Source: JAZDCZ01 sp046757925
GTDB lineage: Bacteria; Gemmatimonadota; Gemmatimonadetes; Gemmatimonadales; GWC2-71-9
Reading direction: 5' to 3'
Assembly (NCBI GenBank): GCA_046757925.1
Contig: JBHHZE010000016.1
Span: 1-60,463 of the forward strand
Length of the DNA stretch: 60,463 bases
The translations under genes and the position numbers were made by a program. The notes under the pieces were generated by a model. The model was not told the DNA's origin and did no database searches. It saw only the letters and a program-made list of their open reading frames with translations. Numbering within the stretch: the first letter of the stretch is position 1; each line of letters starts with the position of its first letter. Below are positions 26,318 to 35,521 of this stretch, one piece after another.

Positions 26318-27163
26318 TTAAGAACGCCGGCTAGCCACGAATCGCGCTAGCGAGTTGAGCAATCCTAAATCTAGCCCTGCCAACGCCAAATGGTCTATGG
26401 CCCGCCCGATCCGCTCTTCGGCATATTGAGCGGCGCGTTCCACGCCCATGATAGCTGGGAACGTGGCCTTGTGCTGTTGCCGGTCCTTCCCCGCCGTTTT
26501 GCCCAGCTCGCCAGAGGTCGCGGTCGCATCGAGAATATCGTCGACGACCTGGAACGCCAGACCCAATTCGAGGCCGTAGTCCCTAACGGCGGCGATAACC
26601 CCGGCATCGGCCTCCGCAGCCAGAGCTCCCAGTACCACGCTGGCCGCGATGAGGGCCCCAGTCTTTGCCCGGTGAATCCGAACGAGTTCCTCGAGCAACG
26701 TCTCTCTGTCCTCGCCCTCGATATCCAACACCTGCCCCGCAACCATGCCGCCCGCGGCACCGGCTGCTCGGAACAGTTCGCCCGCCATCTCTCGTATCGT
26801 GCCCGCCTCCAACCGCAGCGACCGGCCGCCGGATGCCAGCATTCGGCCCGCAAGCGGTACCATCCGAAACGCCGCCTCAGACGCGACGGGCACACCGAAC
26901 TTTCTGTGTGTAGTGGGGTGCCCGCGCCTGAGGTGATCATCGTCCATCGACGGCAGGTCATCGTGCACCAATGAGTAGGTGTGTACCACCTCCACGGCAG
27001 CGGCGAGTTCGGCCGGATCACCGGTACCACCCAGTTCTCCATATGCCGCGACCAAGAGCGCGGGCCGCAGTCGTTTGCCGGGTCCGGACAAACTGTATGC
27101 TATTGCGTCCGCCATCGGTTCGACCATCTCGTCCCTGATGCGGACGCACCACTCACCAATCAC
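26318..27163 (-). CDS. ispA: polyprenyl (farnesyl/geranylgeranyl) diphosphate synthase
   Basis: A trans-isoprenyl diphosphate synthase of the IspA type. It holds the GKRLRPALL motif, the first Asp-rich motif HDDLPSMDDDHLRRG, and the second VDDILDATA. It extends isopentenyl diphosphate to farnesyl or geranylgeranyl diphosphate, consistent with dxs next door. Product chain length cannot be set from sequence alone; the residues before the first motif (VVHTYSLVHDD) suit a short-chain enzyme. No ATG, GTG or TTG exists in the part homologous to the family's first helix (FLAQTQDAVNRVIGEW, from about 27214). The GTG at 27163 is given here; ATG at 27127 (AGGGA upstream) is another candidate. Confidence 0.88.
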   Translation of the reverse strand: MIGEWCVRIRDEMVEPMADAIAYSLSGPGKRLRPALLVAAYGELGGTGDPAELAAAVEVVHTYSLVHDDLPSMDDDHLRRGHPTTHRKFGVPVASEAAFRMVPLAGRMLASGGRSLRLEAGTIREMAGELFRAAGAAGGMVAGQVLDIEGEDRETLLEELVRIHRAKTGALIAASVVLGALAAEADAGVIAAVRDYGLELGLAFQVVDDILDATATSGELGKTAGKDRQQHKATFPAIMGVERAAQYAEERIGRAIDHLALAGLDLGLLNSLARFVASRRS

Positions 27164-27206
27164 GCGGTTTACCGCGTCTTGGGTTTGGGCGAGGAACGCT
27201 CCGGGA

Positions 27207-27434
27207 TCAGATATCGATGTCGCTGGTGCCGAGCGTTCCGTCTGCTTCCTCCAGAATGCGCTGTACTGTGAGTTCCGAATCTTCGAGCAACCGTCGCGCC
27301 GCCTTGAGACTTTCGACTCCCTGCCGGAACAGCTCCAGGGCTTTGTCCAAATCGACATCCCGGTCTTCGAGCGACCGCACGATGGACTCGAGCCGTTCGA
27401 TTTCGTCGCCAAACGTTGGCTTGGCGTTACTCAT
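27207..27434 (-). CDS. xseB: exodeoxyribonuclease VII small subunit
   Basis: A 75-residue coiled-coil protein. TFGDEIERLESIVRSLEDRD and LDKALELFRQGVESLK match the XseB family. It assembles with XseA to degrade single-stranded DNA in repair. The ATG at 27434 overlaps the xseA stop (8 bp), showing coupled translation; an in-frame upstream codon at 27470 inside xseA is not needed. Length is typical. Confidence 0.9.
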   Translation of the reverse strand: MSNAKPTFGDEIERLESIVRSLEDRDVDLDKALELFRQGVESLKAARRLLEDSELTVQRILEEADGTLGTSDIDI

Positions 27435-28602
27435 GATGGGGTCCAAGCGCCCTGGCCGCCACTTCGCCATCCGAGACTGTCAGCTGGAAGTCTGACCCGG
27501 CAACGAAATCTGAGGTCCGTTTGAGCACGCGTCCATCCCGGGCACGTGCCACCGAATAGCCGCGATCGAGCACCTTGAGCGGGCTGAGCGCGTCGAGGGT
27601 CCCGGCAAGGCGGTCGATCAGTCCCCTCCGCAGCGCGATCTGCATGTGTATGGCCGACGTCAGGCGATCGGACGTGCGCGCGAGTCGTTCTCGACCCAGA
27701 CGCGTGTGGCCAATCAATCGGCCGCTCAGCCGCCTCGCCAGGCCGTTCACCGATTCCACAACGGTCTCGCGATTCGGCACGGCGGTCTCGGCTGCGGCCG
27801 ACGGCGTCGGAGCCCGCAGATCGGCAACCAGGTCGGTAAGAGAGACATCGGTCTCGTGTCCCACCGCGGATATCGTTGGGACCTTCACGGCGGCGAGAGC
27901 GCGCGCCACAGGTTCACTGTTAAACGCCCAAAGATCCTCGCGCGAGCCGCCACCTCGCGTCAGAATCGCCAAATCGACCAATGGAAGTCGGTTCACCAAT
28001 TCCAGTGCCGCGCAGATTTCGGCTTCGACACGTTCGCCCTGGACCCGTGTCCCCACGACCAAGAGTTCCACCATCGGCCACCGCCGTGCCAACACAGAGC
28101 AGACATCGCGCAGCGCCGCTCCGTCCGGACTGGTCACTACCGCGATCCGCTGGGGGTACTCCGGAAGCGCGCGCTTGCGCGCAGGGTCGAGCAGTCCGTC
28201 ACGCTCCAACGCCTTGCGCGTCTGCTCCAGTTGCAACCGCCACATCCCCTCGGCATCGGTAGGAATAAACCGCTTGACCGTGAGGCGGAACTCACCGCGC
28301 TCCTCCCACACGGTGGGCTGTGCCTCGACAAAAATCTGGGTGCCCTCTTGCGGTGACGTAGGAAGCCGTTCGTTGTCACTGCGCCACATTACACAGCGGA
28401 CCTTGGCACTCCTATCTCTGAGGCTGAAGTACCAATGTCCGCTGCGGTACTCCTTGAAGTCCGTTACTTCGCCGCGCACCCACAGCCGTCCCAGTCCAGA
28501 CTCGAGAATGACGCGGGCACGCTTTGTGACATCCGATACGGTCAGCGCGCCTTGGTCGGAATCGAGGATAGCGGCCGTGAAGAGGTCTAGTCGCTGGCCC
28601 AC
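27427..28602 (-). CDS. xseA: exodeoxyribonuclease VII large subunit
   Basis: A 391-residue nuclease subunit. The N-terminal OB-fold (LWVRGEVTDFKEYRSGHWYF and VMWRSDNERL, about 40-75) binds single-stranded DNA. The catalytic core has YPQRIAVVTSPDGAALRD, ILTRGGGSREDLWAFN and SAVGHETDVSLTDLVADLRAPTPSAAAE, the standard family motifs. It is shorter at the C-terminus than E. coli XseA. The start overlaps the folD stop by 16 bp and the stop overlaps xseB, so folD-xseA-xseB is one operon. Confidence 0.95.
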   Translation of the reverse strand: MGQRLDLFTAAILDSDQGALTVSDVTKRARVILESGLGRLWVRGEVTDFKEYRSGHWYFSLRDRSAKVRCVMWRSDNERLPTSPQEGTQIFVEAQPTVWEERGEFRLTVKRFIPTDAEGMWRLQLEQTRKALERDGLLDPARKRALPEYPQRIAVVTSPDGAALRDVCSVLARRWPMVELLVVGTRVQGERVEAEICAALELVNRLPLVDLAILTRGGGSREDLWAFNSEPVARALAAVKVPTISAVGHETDVSLTDLVADLRAPTPSAAAETAVPNRETVVESVNGLARRLSGRLIGHTRLGRERLARTSDRLTSAIHMQIALRRGLIDRLAGTLDALSPLKVLDRGYSVARARDGRVLKRTSDFVAGSDFQLTVSDGEVAARALGPHHE

Positions 28603-29474
28603 TGCTTCGCTGCCTGCACGGTATTGTAGAGCAGCATGGTAATGGTCATGGGACCCACGCCGCCGGGCACCGGGGTGATTGCCGAAGCAACTTCCTTGGC
28701 TCCCGCGAACTCCACATCACCCACCAAGCGGTATCCCTTCTTGTTGGTAGGATCGTCAACTCTATTGACACCGACGTCGATGACCGTTGCTCCCGGCTTG
28801 ATCATATCTGCCGTAACGAACTCGGGCTTGCCCATTGCGACGATCAAGATGTCGCCCTGCCTCGTGATTGACGGAAGGTCTGCGGTGCGCGAGTGACACA
28901 CGGTTACCGTTGCGTTGCCGCCCTCGCCCCGGTGCAGCAGAAGCGATGCCATAGGTCGCCCGACAATGTTCGAGCGGCCCACTATAACCGCGTGTGCACC
29001 CGCAATATCGACTCCACTCCTTATCAGCATCTGCTGCACCCCATAGGGCGTAGCCGGCCGGAACGCCGTTGGATCACCAGTGGAAACTTTTCCGACGTTC
29101 ACGGGATGAAATCCGTCCGCGTCCTTCGTGGGACTGATGCGGCTTAGGATTACACCTTCGTCAATCTGATCGGGCAGAGGAAGCTGAACCAAGAACCCGT
29201 GGATCTTGGGATCGGCGTTCAGTCGGTCGATTTGATCGATCAACTCCTCCTGCGATGTTTCGGCCGGAAGCTCGATCGTTTCACTGTAGATCCCGACATC
29301 CTCACAGGCCTTGCCTTTCATCCGCACGTACACCTGACTCGCGGGGTTATCACCCACCAACACCACCGCCAGGCCCGGTCTGATACCACCTGTCTCAAGT
29401 GTCTCGATCTCGCGTCTCAGATCGCCGCGCATCTCCTCGGCGATTGCCTTGCCGTCAATGATTCTAGCGGGCAA
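28587..29474 (-). CDS. folD: bifunctional methylenetetrahydrofolate dehydrogenase/cyclohydrolase
   Basis: A 295-residue cytosolic enzyme converting 5,10-methylene-THF to 10-formyl-THF with NADP. The active-site Lys lies in YVRMKGKACEDVGI, followed by QLPLPDQI and the NADP Rossmann motif VIVGRSNIVGRPMASLLL. DVGVNRVDDP is a further family mark. Length is normal. It overlaps the rny stop by 11 bp. Confidence 0.96.
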   Translation of the reverse strand: MPARIIDGKAIAEEMRGDLRREIETLETGGIRPGLAVVLVGDNPASQVYVRMKGKACEDVGIYSETIELPAETSQEELIDQIDRLNADPKIHGFLVQLPLPDQIDEGVILSRISPTKDADGFHPVNVGKVSTGDPTAFRPATPYGVQQMLIRSGVDIAGAHAVIVGRSNIVGRPMASLLLHRGEGGNATVTVCHSRTADLPSITRQGDILIVAMGKPEFVTADMIKPGATVIDVGVNRVDDPTNKKGYRLVGDVEFAGAKEVASAITPVPGGVGPMTITMLLYNTVQAAKQWASD

Positions 29475-31047
29475 AATCCACCGACCTCGTTTCTCGTATT
29501 ACGACCACTTTGATCTGTCCCGGATATTGGAGTTCACTCTCTATGCGCCGCGCGACCTCTTCGGAGAGGGTGGCCGCCCCGTCGTCGTTGACGGTGTCCG
29601 GGGAAACCACGATTCGCACCTCACGACCCGCTTGTATCGCAAACGCCTTTTCGACACCGTCGAACTCGGTTGCAATGGATTCCACGTTAGTCAGACGTTT
29701 CACATAAGTCTCGAAAGCCTCGCGTCTGGCGCCCGGTCGGGAGCCACTCACTGCGTCGGCCGCTTGTACGATGACCGAAATGGGGGTTTCGTGATCTACG
29801 TCGTCGTGGTGAGCGGCGATTGCATTGATCACGACAGGATCTTCACCGTATTTCTTGGCGACCTCCACACCCAGCTCTACGTGCGTGCCCTCGTGTTGGT
29901 GAGTGAGCACCTTGCCGATGTCATGCAGCAACGCTCCGCGCTTGGCCAAGTACACATCCAACTTCAATTCCGCCGCCATGATGCCCGCCAACCATGCCAC
30001 CTCCTTGGAATGCTCCAGAATGTTCTGGCCGTACGAGGTGCGGTACTTCATGCGCCCCACGAGCTTGACTAACTCGGGATGCATCCCGCTGATACCCAAC
30101 TCGTAAACGGTTTGCTCGCCCACCTCGACGAGTTCAGTCTCGAGTTGTTCCCCGACTTTCTGAACCACTTCCTCGATTCGGCCGGGGTGTATTCTCCCGT
30201 CCGATATCAAAGCCTCGAGTGCGCGGCGGGCGGTTTCGCGTCTGATAGGGTCGAAGCAGGAAATCACCACCGTATCGGGAGTGTCGTCGATTATTACATC
30301 GACGCCCGTCGCGGTCTCGAACGCCCTGATATTGCGCCCTTCGCGTCCGATGATGCGCCCCTTCATCTCGTCACTCGGGAGAGCAACCGCGTACACGCTG
30401 GTGTTTGCCGTATGTTCGGCCGCTAATCGTTGGATCGCCAGTGAAACGATTTTCTTGGCCTCGCGGTCTGCCGTTCGCTTGGCATCTTCTTTGATATCTC
30501 TGATGGCAGCGGCGGCCTCGCTTCTTGCCACATCCGTCAGCTCCCTAATCAGCTGGACCTTGGCTTCCTCCTGTCCCATGCCCGACAGTAACTCCAGGCG
30601 CCGACGGTGCTCCGCCGCAAGCTCCTCCACCGCGGCTTCCTTGCTCGCAAGGTGCTTCTCTCGATCCCCAACCGACTGTTGGCGGCGATCCAGCTCGGAC
30701 TCCCGGTCGTCCAGTGCGTTGAGCTTCCTGTCGATGAGGGTCTCTCTCTCCTCAACCCTCTGTTGCTGCCGATCCAACTCCGCGCGGCGCTGCTTTTCCT
30801 CCCGGTCCCAGGACTCCCGCAGCCTCATGGCCTCTTCCTTTGCGGCCAGAACAGCCTGCGCCTGGGCGGATTCTGCGTCGCGTTGAGCCTCCTCGCGGAT
30901 CTTGGTGGCGCGTTGCTCGGCCGCCATGCCGACGGCCTCGGCCGCCTTGCGCTCGAAGGCCTTGCCCAGAAAGAAAGAAGCCGTCCCGACGACGCCAACT
31001 GCGCCGAGCACGGCCAGAATTATAGGGAGGAACTCGTCCGGTCCCAT
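29464..31047 (-). CDS. rny: ribonuclease Y
   Basis: A 527-residue membrane-anchored endoribonuclease that starts mRNA decay. An N-terminal helix (FLPIILAVLGAVGVVGTASFF) is followed by a long coiled coil rich in Glu, Arg and Gln (about 35-200). A KH domain follows (GRIIGREGRNIRAFETATGV), then an HD phosphohydrolase domain with GALLHDIGKVL. The ATG at 31047 has GGAG eight nt upstream and fits the membrane helix; the open frame extends to 31176 but only through the intergenic DNA after zapA. It leads rny-folD-xseA-xseB. Confidence 0.95.
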   Translation of the reverse strand: MGPDEFLPIILAVLGAVGVVGTASFFLGKAFERKAAEAVGMAAEQRATKIREEAQRDAESAQAQAVLAAKEEAMRLRESWDREEKQRRAELDRQQQRVEERETLIDRKLNALDDRESELDRRQQSVGDREKHLASKEAAVEELAAEHRRRLELLSGMGQEEAKVQLIRELTDVARSEAAAAIRDIKEDAKRTADREAKKIVSLAIQRLAAEHTANTSVYAVALPSDEMKGRIIGREGRNIRAFETATGVDVIIDDTPDTVVISCFDPIRRETARRALEALISDGRIHPGRIEEVVQKVGEQLETELVEVGEQTVYELGISGMHPELVKLVGRMKYRTSYGQNILEHSKEVAWLAGIMAAELKLDVYLAKRGALLHDIGKVLTHQHEGTHVELGVEVAKKYGEDPVVINAIAAHHDDVDHETPISVIVQAADAVSGSRPGARREAFETYVKRLTNVESIATEFDGVEKAFAIQAGREVRIVVSPDTVNDDGAATLSEEVARRIESELQYPGQIKVVVIRETRSVDFAR

Positions 31048-31150
31048 ATCTATCTCCAAAAGGCTGCGCCTGTCCCTACTCGACCGCGCCGCCGCACCTG
31101 CAGTTTTGAGAGCCGGTTTAGGGTGGACTACCCCAACGGGATACTGAAAC

Positions 31151-31480
31151 TTACCCGTCCTCTCCGAAGGAGGCAAACGAGCCGGACTGGGAAGCGCGTT
31201 TGGTGGGCGGTAGAACTCGGGTCAAATCCGATGCCAATCCGCTCACTCGACGGGCCATCTCTGCTGTCACGCGTCGTTCCTCGAACAGTTCATCAGTTAT
31301 CGCCAGAGCGGCCAGGATGGCAGCTTTGCGTCCGTCCACGATCGACCCGGACCCCTGGACGTCCCTCAAAGCCTTGTCCACGTGCGCCGCTACCGACCGC
31401 GTGTAGTCCGACGGTCGGTCGGACTTGAGGGAGTATTCCTCGCCTCCAATAGTGACGTTTACCACCGTCTTCTTCGTCAT
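31151..31480 (-). CDS. zapA: cell division protein ZapA
   Basis: A 109-residue ZapA-family protein that bundles FtsZ filaments at midcell. Family marks are VNVTIGGEEYSLKSDRPSDY at the N-terminus and VAAHVDKALRDV with the coiled-coil dimerisation helix at about 55-95. The ATG at 31480 overlaps the stop of the preceding coiled-coil gene (ATGA); the longer open frame reading into that gene is not needed. A 103-bp gap without gene follows before rny. Confidence 0.85.
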   Translation of the reverse strand: MTKKTVVNVTIGGEEYSLKSDRPSDYTRSVAAHVDKALRDVQGSGSIVDGRKAAILAALAITDELFEERRVTAEMARRVSGLASDLTRVLPPTKRASQSGSFASFGEDG

Positions 31481-31773
31481 CTTCCTGACCGCTCCTTCTC
31501 CACCTGCTCTTCCAAGAACTGGAGGCGAGCCAGGAGATCCTCCAACCGACCTCGCACGCTTGCGAGACGGCTCCCTAACTCGGCGTTCTCCGCCTCCAGT
31601 TCGTTGATTCTCTGGCGTGACGCCACGGCATCGTGGTCCGCCCCCAGCTCGCTGCGGGCCGCCTCGGCGGTGAGAGCCCTCCGTCTCCACGACGCCAACT
31701 CATGGCTCACGAGCTGGAGTATTCGCTCCAGTTCGGCCATCGCTTTCATCTCAGGCCTGTCTTCGCTCGACAC
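31477..31773 (-). CDS. small coiled-coil protein (ZapB-like position)
   Basis: A 98-residue protein predicted to be almost one continuous coiled coil: VSHELASWRRRALTAEAARS, then QRINELEAENAELGSRLASV and RLEDLLARLQFLEEQVEKER, with Leu/Val heptads. No family name is certain. The GTG at 31773 has GGAG seven nt upstream, stronger than the internal ATGs at 31749 and 31740. It overlaps pheT by 23 bp and zapA by 4 bp. Its place directly before zapA suggests a partner in cell division, like ZapB in other bacteria, but this is inference. Confidence 0.65.
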   Translation of the reverse strand: MSSEDRPEMKAMAELERILQLVSHELASWRRRALTAEAARSELGADHDAVASRQRINELEAENAELGSRLASVRGRLEDLLARLQFLEEQVEKERSGR

Positions 31774-34114
31774 CTAGCCGCTCCTTCAATTCGTGAAGTA
31801 CGCGGGACACCGCCTTGTCCACTTCCTTGTCTTTGAGCGTCCGCTCCGTCGAGCGGAACAACAGCCTAAACGCCACGCTCCGTCCCGATATGTCGTCCGT
31901 CTCGTACTCGTCAAACACGGCCACACTTTCCAGTAAGCGTCCCGCCGCCACTCGGGTAGCCTCACTCACTGCACCCGCCGTAATCCCGTGCGGCAGGATG
32001 AGCGCCAAGTCGCGCACCACCGCCGGGGTATTGGGAGGCGGTTTGAACAGATGTTGCACCGTCTTGCCGACTGCCAGATCGAACTCGAATCCCCAGAGCG
32101 GAGCGCTCCACGCCGGCCGCTCCGGCGACAGCGCGCCGGCCCAACCTCTCCTCTCGCCATCCGCGTCGCGCAAGATCCAGCCGTCTTCGGCACCGACCAC
32201 CTCTCCCGCAGGACCGCCAGCTCGGGCGGCGGTCTCGAACATATGCTTCAAATCCCAGCTGTCATAGTCGGGCGCCCGGTCCGACCCCGTCCAGTGCGCT
32301 GGAGCGCGAGCGCCCGATAAGACACACGCCACTCGCAATGTCTCGATCGGGAGATCGCCCGGTTCACCGCGGCGGAACACCGAACCGATCTCAAACAGCC
32401 TCACGTTACGCTCGCTCACGGACCAATTCCGCTGGACAGACCGCACCAGTCCGCCCAGAAGGTCCCATCGCAAATGGCTCTCGTCCTCCGACATGGGATT
32501 CAGAACGGCCACCGCTTCCGGCTCAGATGGATCGCACGACACCAACGACATCGAGCGCGCTTCGTTGACACCCATTGCCGTCATGACCCGTCTCACCCGT
32601 GCCTTCACGGCTTCCCTTGGATCGTCCGGCACCGTACTCGTACGGTAGGGTCTCGACTCGACTGGAAACTCATCGTAACCTTTGAGCCGCGCCACCTCCT
32701 CGATGAGATCCACCTCTCGCGTGACGTCGGGCCTCCAACCCGGCACCTGCACCGCCAGACGGCCGCCTTTGGGGGCTACAACGAACCCCACTGCGCTCAG
32801 GTATCGCTCGATCTCCTGACCCGGCACCGGCACCCCCAGGACGTGACTAACACGATCGGGCCTCAGGAAAACCACTCGGCTCTTGGTGGGACTGGGATAC
32901 ACATCAACCGCCGGCTCCCGTTCCTCTCCGCCGGCCAAGGCTCGAATCAACGTAACTGCTCGCCTTACGGCGTCGGCCATCCCCTGAATGTCGGTGCCCC
33001 GCTCGTAACGAAACGAAGCATCCGTGCTCAATCTCAGTGCCTTACTGGTCGCCCTGATCCGCTTGGGGTCGAAGTATGCACATTCGAGCAGGATATCCGT
33101 TGTCTCGCCCGACACCTCCGAATCGACACCACCCATGACACCGCCGATGGCGACGGGCCGCTCGGCATCGCATATTAGCGTCATCTCCGGACCTACGGCC
33201 CGCTCCTCACCGTCCAGCGTACGCATCCTCTCGCCCGAGCCACCACGCCGGACCTCGATCTTCGGACCGTTCAGTTTGGACAGATCGAATGCGTGCATCG
33301 GTTGGTTCAGCTCGAACAGCATGTAGTTGGTAGCATCGACGACGTTGTTGATCGGACGGGCACCCACGCTCCGCAGCCGAGCCTCGAGCCAGGCCGGGGA
33401 GCGCTTCACCTCCACGCCGCGAATCACTGCGGCGAGGTAGCGCGGGCAACCTTCTTGGTCGTCTATCACCACCTCTACGCCGTCGACTGTCCCGCGTTGG
33501 GCCGTTTGCCGTGGTGTCGCCGATTCGGACACTGCGCCCGGGATCGGCTCGAGCTTGACCGGGAGCCCCAGCGCCGCACCCAATTCGCGCGCGACGCCCT
33601 TGTGACCCAAGAGATCCGGCCGGTTGGGGGTGACGTCAAGCACGATTCTGGTGTCGGCCAATCCCAATGTCTCGCTGAAGCCGGTTCCCGGGGGCGCCTC
33701 GGTGGCAACTTCGAGTATGCCTTCGTGGTTGGATCCGAGACCCAGCTCGCGCTCCGACAGCAGCATGCCGTTGGAAACCACCCCGCGCAGCTTGCGCTTC
33801 GAGAGTTTGAGACCATCCGGCAGAACCGCACCGACAGGTGCGTAGGGATATTTCTTGCCTGCGGTCACGTTCGGTGCACCGCACACTACCTCGATGATGC
33901 GCGAGCCGTCGTTTACCTGACAAACCGAAAGACGATCGGCGTTGGGATGCTGTTCGACGCGTTCAACCAACGCGATAACCACGTCGCCCAAGTCGGCGTT
34001 GAGCGGCTCAATGGTGTCCACCGGTGCCGCTCGCATCGCGAGCAAGCGAGCGGCTTCGGCAGGATCGATCTCGGTGCCTATGAGCCCGGACAACCAGTCA
34101 ATAGAGAGATTCAC
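31751..34114 (-). CDS. pheT: phenylalanyl-tRNA synthetase beta subunit
   Basis: A 787-residue subunit of (alpha-beta)2 PheRS. The N-terminal tRNA-binding EMAPII-like domain carries ADLGDVVIALVERVEQHPNADRLSVCQV-type sequence, followed by B3/4 (RIVLDVTPNRPDLLGHKGVAREL region), B5 (FLRPDRVSHVLGVPVPG), a catalytic-like domain (VEEVARLKGYDEFPVE) and the C-terminal FDX-ACB anticodon-binding domain. The GTG at 34114 starts 2 nt after the pheS stop; the open frame further up lies within pheS. No Shine-Dalgarno, so coupled translation. Confidence 0.95.
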   Translation of the reverse strand: MNLSIDWLSGLIGTEIDPAEAARLLAMRAAPVDTIEPLNADLGDVVIALVERVEQHPNADRLSVCQVNDGSRIIEVVCGAPNVTAGKKYPYAPVGAVLPDGLKLSKRKLRGVVSNGMLLSERELGLGSNHEGILEVATEAPPGTGFSETLGLADTRIVLDVTPNRPDLLGHKGVARELGAALGLPVKLEPIPGAVSESATPRQTAQRGTVDGVEVVIDDQEGCPRYLAAVIRGVEVKRSPAWLEARLRSVGARPINNVVDATNYMLFELNQPMHAFDLSKLNGPKIEVRRGGSGERMRTLDGEERAVGPEMTLICDAERPVAIGGVMGGVDSEVSGETTDILLECAYFDPKRIRATSKALRLSTDASFRYERGTDIQGMADAVRRAVTLIRALAGGEEREPAVDVYPSPTKSRVVFLRPDRVSHVLGVPVPGQEIERYLSAVGFVVAPKGGRLAVQVPGWRPDVTREVDLIEEVARLKGYDEFPVESRPYRTSTVPDDPREAVKARVRRVMTAMGVNEARSMSLVSCDPSEPEAVAVLNPMSEDESHLRWDLLGGLVRSVQRNWSVSERNVRLFEIGSVFRRGEPGDLPIETLRVACVLSGARAPAHWTGSDRAPDYDSWDLKHMFETAARAGGPAGEVVGAEDGWILRDADGERRGWAGALSPERPAWSAPLWGFEFDLAVGKTVQHLFKPPPNTPAVVRDLALILPHGITAGAVSEATRVAAGRLLESVAVFDEYETDDISGRSVAFRLLFRSTERTLKDKEVDKAVSRVLHELKERLGVERRQA

Positions 34115-34116
34115 GT

Positions 34117-35142
34117 CTATTCTACGAACTGGTTCAACATCCGCATGTCGTTTTCGAACAGCAATCGGATATCGTGAATTCCGTAACGCAGCATGGCAAT
34201 GCGATGCGGTCCCATGCCAAACGCGTAACCGGTGTATTTCTCCGCATCGAGGCCGCAGTTCTCGAACACCGCGGGATCGACCATACCTGCACCCATGATC
34301 TCGAGAAATCCTGTGTACTTGCAGGTCGAGCACCCGCTGCCTTTGCAGACGTGACACTCCACATCTACCTCGGCAGACGGCTCCGTGAAGGGGAAAAATG
34401 ACGGTCGAAACCGGACCTTGGTATCGCGGCTGAAGAACTCTCTGACAAAGAAGTCGATCGCCGCCTTGAAATCGACGAAGCTGATACCTTCGTCCACGGC
34501 GAGGCCCTCTATTTGCTCAAACACGGGCGCGTGTGATGGATCGAACGCGTCCCTGCGATATGCCTGGCCGGGGACGACTATGCGAATGGGGGGCTCGTAG
34601 CGCTCCATCGTTCGGGCCTGCATCGGGGAAGTATGGGTGCGCAACACCACATCCGGTCCTAAGTAGAAGGTGTCGGCCATATCGGCTGCCGGATGGTCCA
34701 ACGACGTATTCAGCTTCGTGAAATTGTAGTCGACCGTCTCGACTTCGGGGCCTGTGACCCGGGTGAATCCGATCTGTCTGAAGATGGCACAGATCTCGTC
34801 TACCACGGCGGTAATCGGATGCACCGCTCCACGCCACACCGCCCTCGCCGGCATCGACCAATCGATACTGGGCGGCTCCGTACTCCGGCTATCTAGCGCG
34901 CGTGTTCGCTGTGCAAACGCCTCTTCGAGTAAGTGCTTGACAGCGTTCGCTCGCGCACCCACCTCTCGCCGCTGCTCGGGTGGAAGCTTCCCCAACGACC
35001 GCAGCACCTCGGTCAACACACCCGCTCTCCGCCCCAAGAGGTTCGTCCGTAGCTCCGCCAGGCGCTTTGCGTCGGCCGTCGCTATTTCAGCTACAGCTGT
35101 TTCGGCCGCATGAAGTTTTCGTCCAATGGTCGGTTCCGCCAT
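34117..35142 (-). CDS. pheS: phenylalanyl-tRNA synthetase alpha subunit
   Basis: A 341-residue catalytic subunit of PheRS. After an N-terminal coiled coil (about 1-80), the class II core carries motif 2 YRRDAFDPSHAPVFEQIEG and motif 3 AFGMGPHRIAMLRYGI. A four-Cys zinc-like insert CHVCKGSGCSTCKYTGFLEI, found in many bacterial PheS proteins, is present at about residue 265. ATG at 35142 (MAEPTIGRK) with GGGGCGG upstream; it follows rplT after 16 bp. Confidence 0.96.
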   Translation of the reverse strand: MAEPTIGRKLHAAETAVAEIATADAKRLAELRTNLLGRRAGVLTEVLRSLGKLPPEQRREVGARANAVKHLLEEAFAQRTRALDSRSTEPPSIDWSMPARAVWRGAVHPITAVVDEICAIFRQIGFTRVTGPEVETVDYNFTKLNTSLDHPAADMADTFYLGPDVVLRTHTSPMQARTMERYEPPIRIVVPGQAYRRDAFDPSHAPVFEQIEGLAVDEGISFVDFKAAIDFFVREFFSRDTKVRFRPSFFPFTEPSAEVDVECHVCKGSGCSTCKYTGFLEIMGAGMVDPAVFENCGLDAEKYTGYAFGMGPHRIAMLRYGIHDIRLLFENDMRMLNQFVE

Positions 35143-35158
35143 ATCCGCCCCGACCGAA

Positions 35159-35512
35159 CTACTGGCTCTGTTTCGCGACCTCCGCGAGTTCACCAAAAGC
35201 GGCCGGATCGCGGATAGCCAAGTCGGCCAGCATCTTACGATTGATCTCGACGCCCGCCGTCTTGAGTCCTGCAATAAAACGATTGTATGACAGATCGTGC
35301 AGTCGCGCCGCGGCGTTGATCCGAACTATCCAAAGCTGCCGGAAATCTCTTTTCTTGCGCCGGCGGTCGCGATACGCGTAGCGAAGTCCCCTCTCTACAG
35401 TCTCTTTGGCAGATTTATAGAGCTTACTCCGGCCACCGCGCGCTCCCTTTGCCGCCCGCATGATCTTCTTTTTTCGCTTGAGACGGGCGACGTTGGTCTT
35501 AACTCTGGACAT
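35159..35512 (-). CDS. rplT: 50S ribosomal protein L20
   Basis: A 117-residue bL20, very basic. Hallmarks: RAAKGARGGRSKLYKSAKET, YAYRDRRRKKRDFRQLWI and RINAAARLHDLSYNRFIAGL. L20 binds 23S rRNA and, in bacteria such as Bacillus, represses its own infC-rpmI-rplT operon, relevant to the leader upstream of infC here. Confidence 0.97.
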   Translation of the reverse strand: MSRVKTNVARLKRKKKIMRAAKGARGGRSKLYKSAKETVERGLRYAYRDRRRKKRDFRQLWIVRINAAARLHDLSYNRFIAGLKTAGVEINRKMLADLAIRDPAAFGELAEVAKQSQ

Positions 35513-35521
35513 CGTGGTCTC

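Noticed and set aside
31048..31150. Possible 6S RNA between zapA and rny
   Set aside because: zapA is often followed by the 6S RNA gene, but the 103-bp gap is too short and does not fold into the closing stem and central bulge.
34115..34357. N-terminal extension of PheT
   Set aside because: Lies inside pheS and has no family similarity; GTG at 34114 fits PheT.
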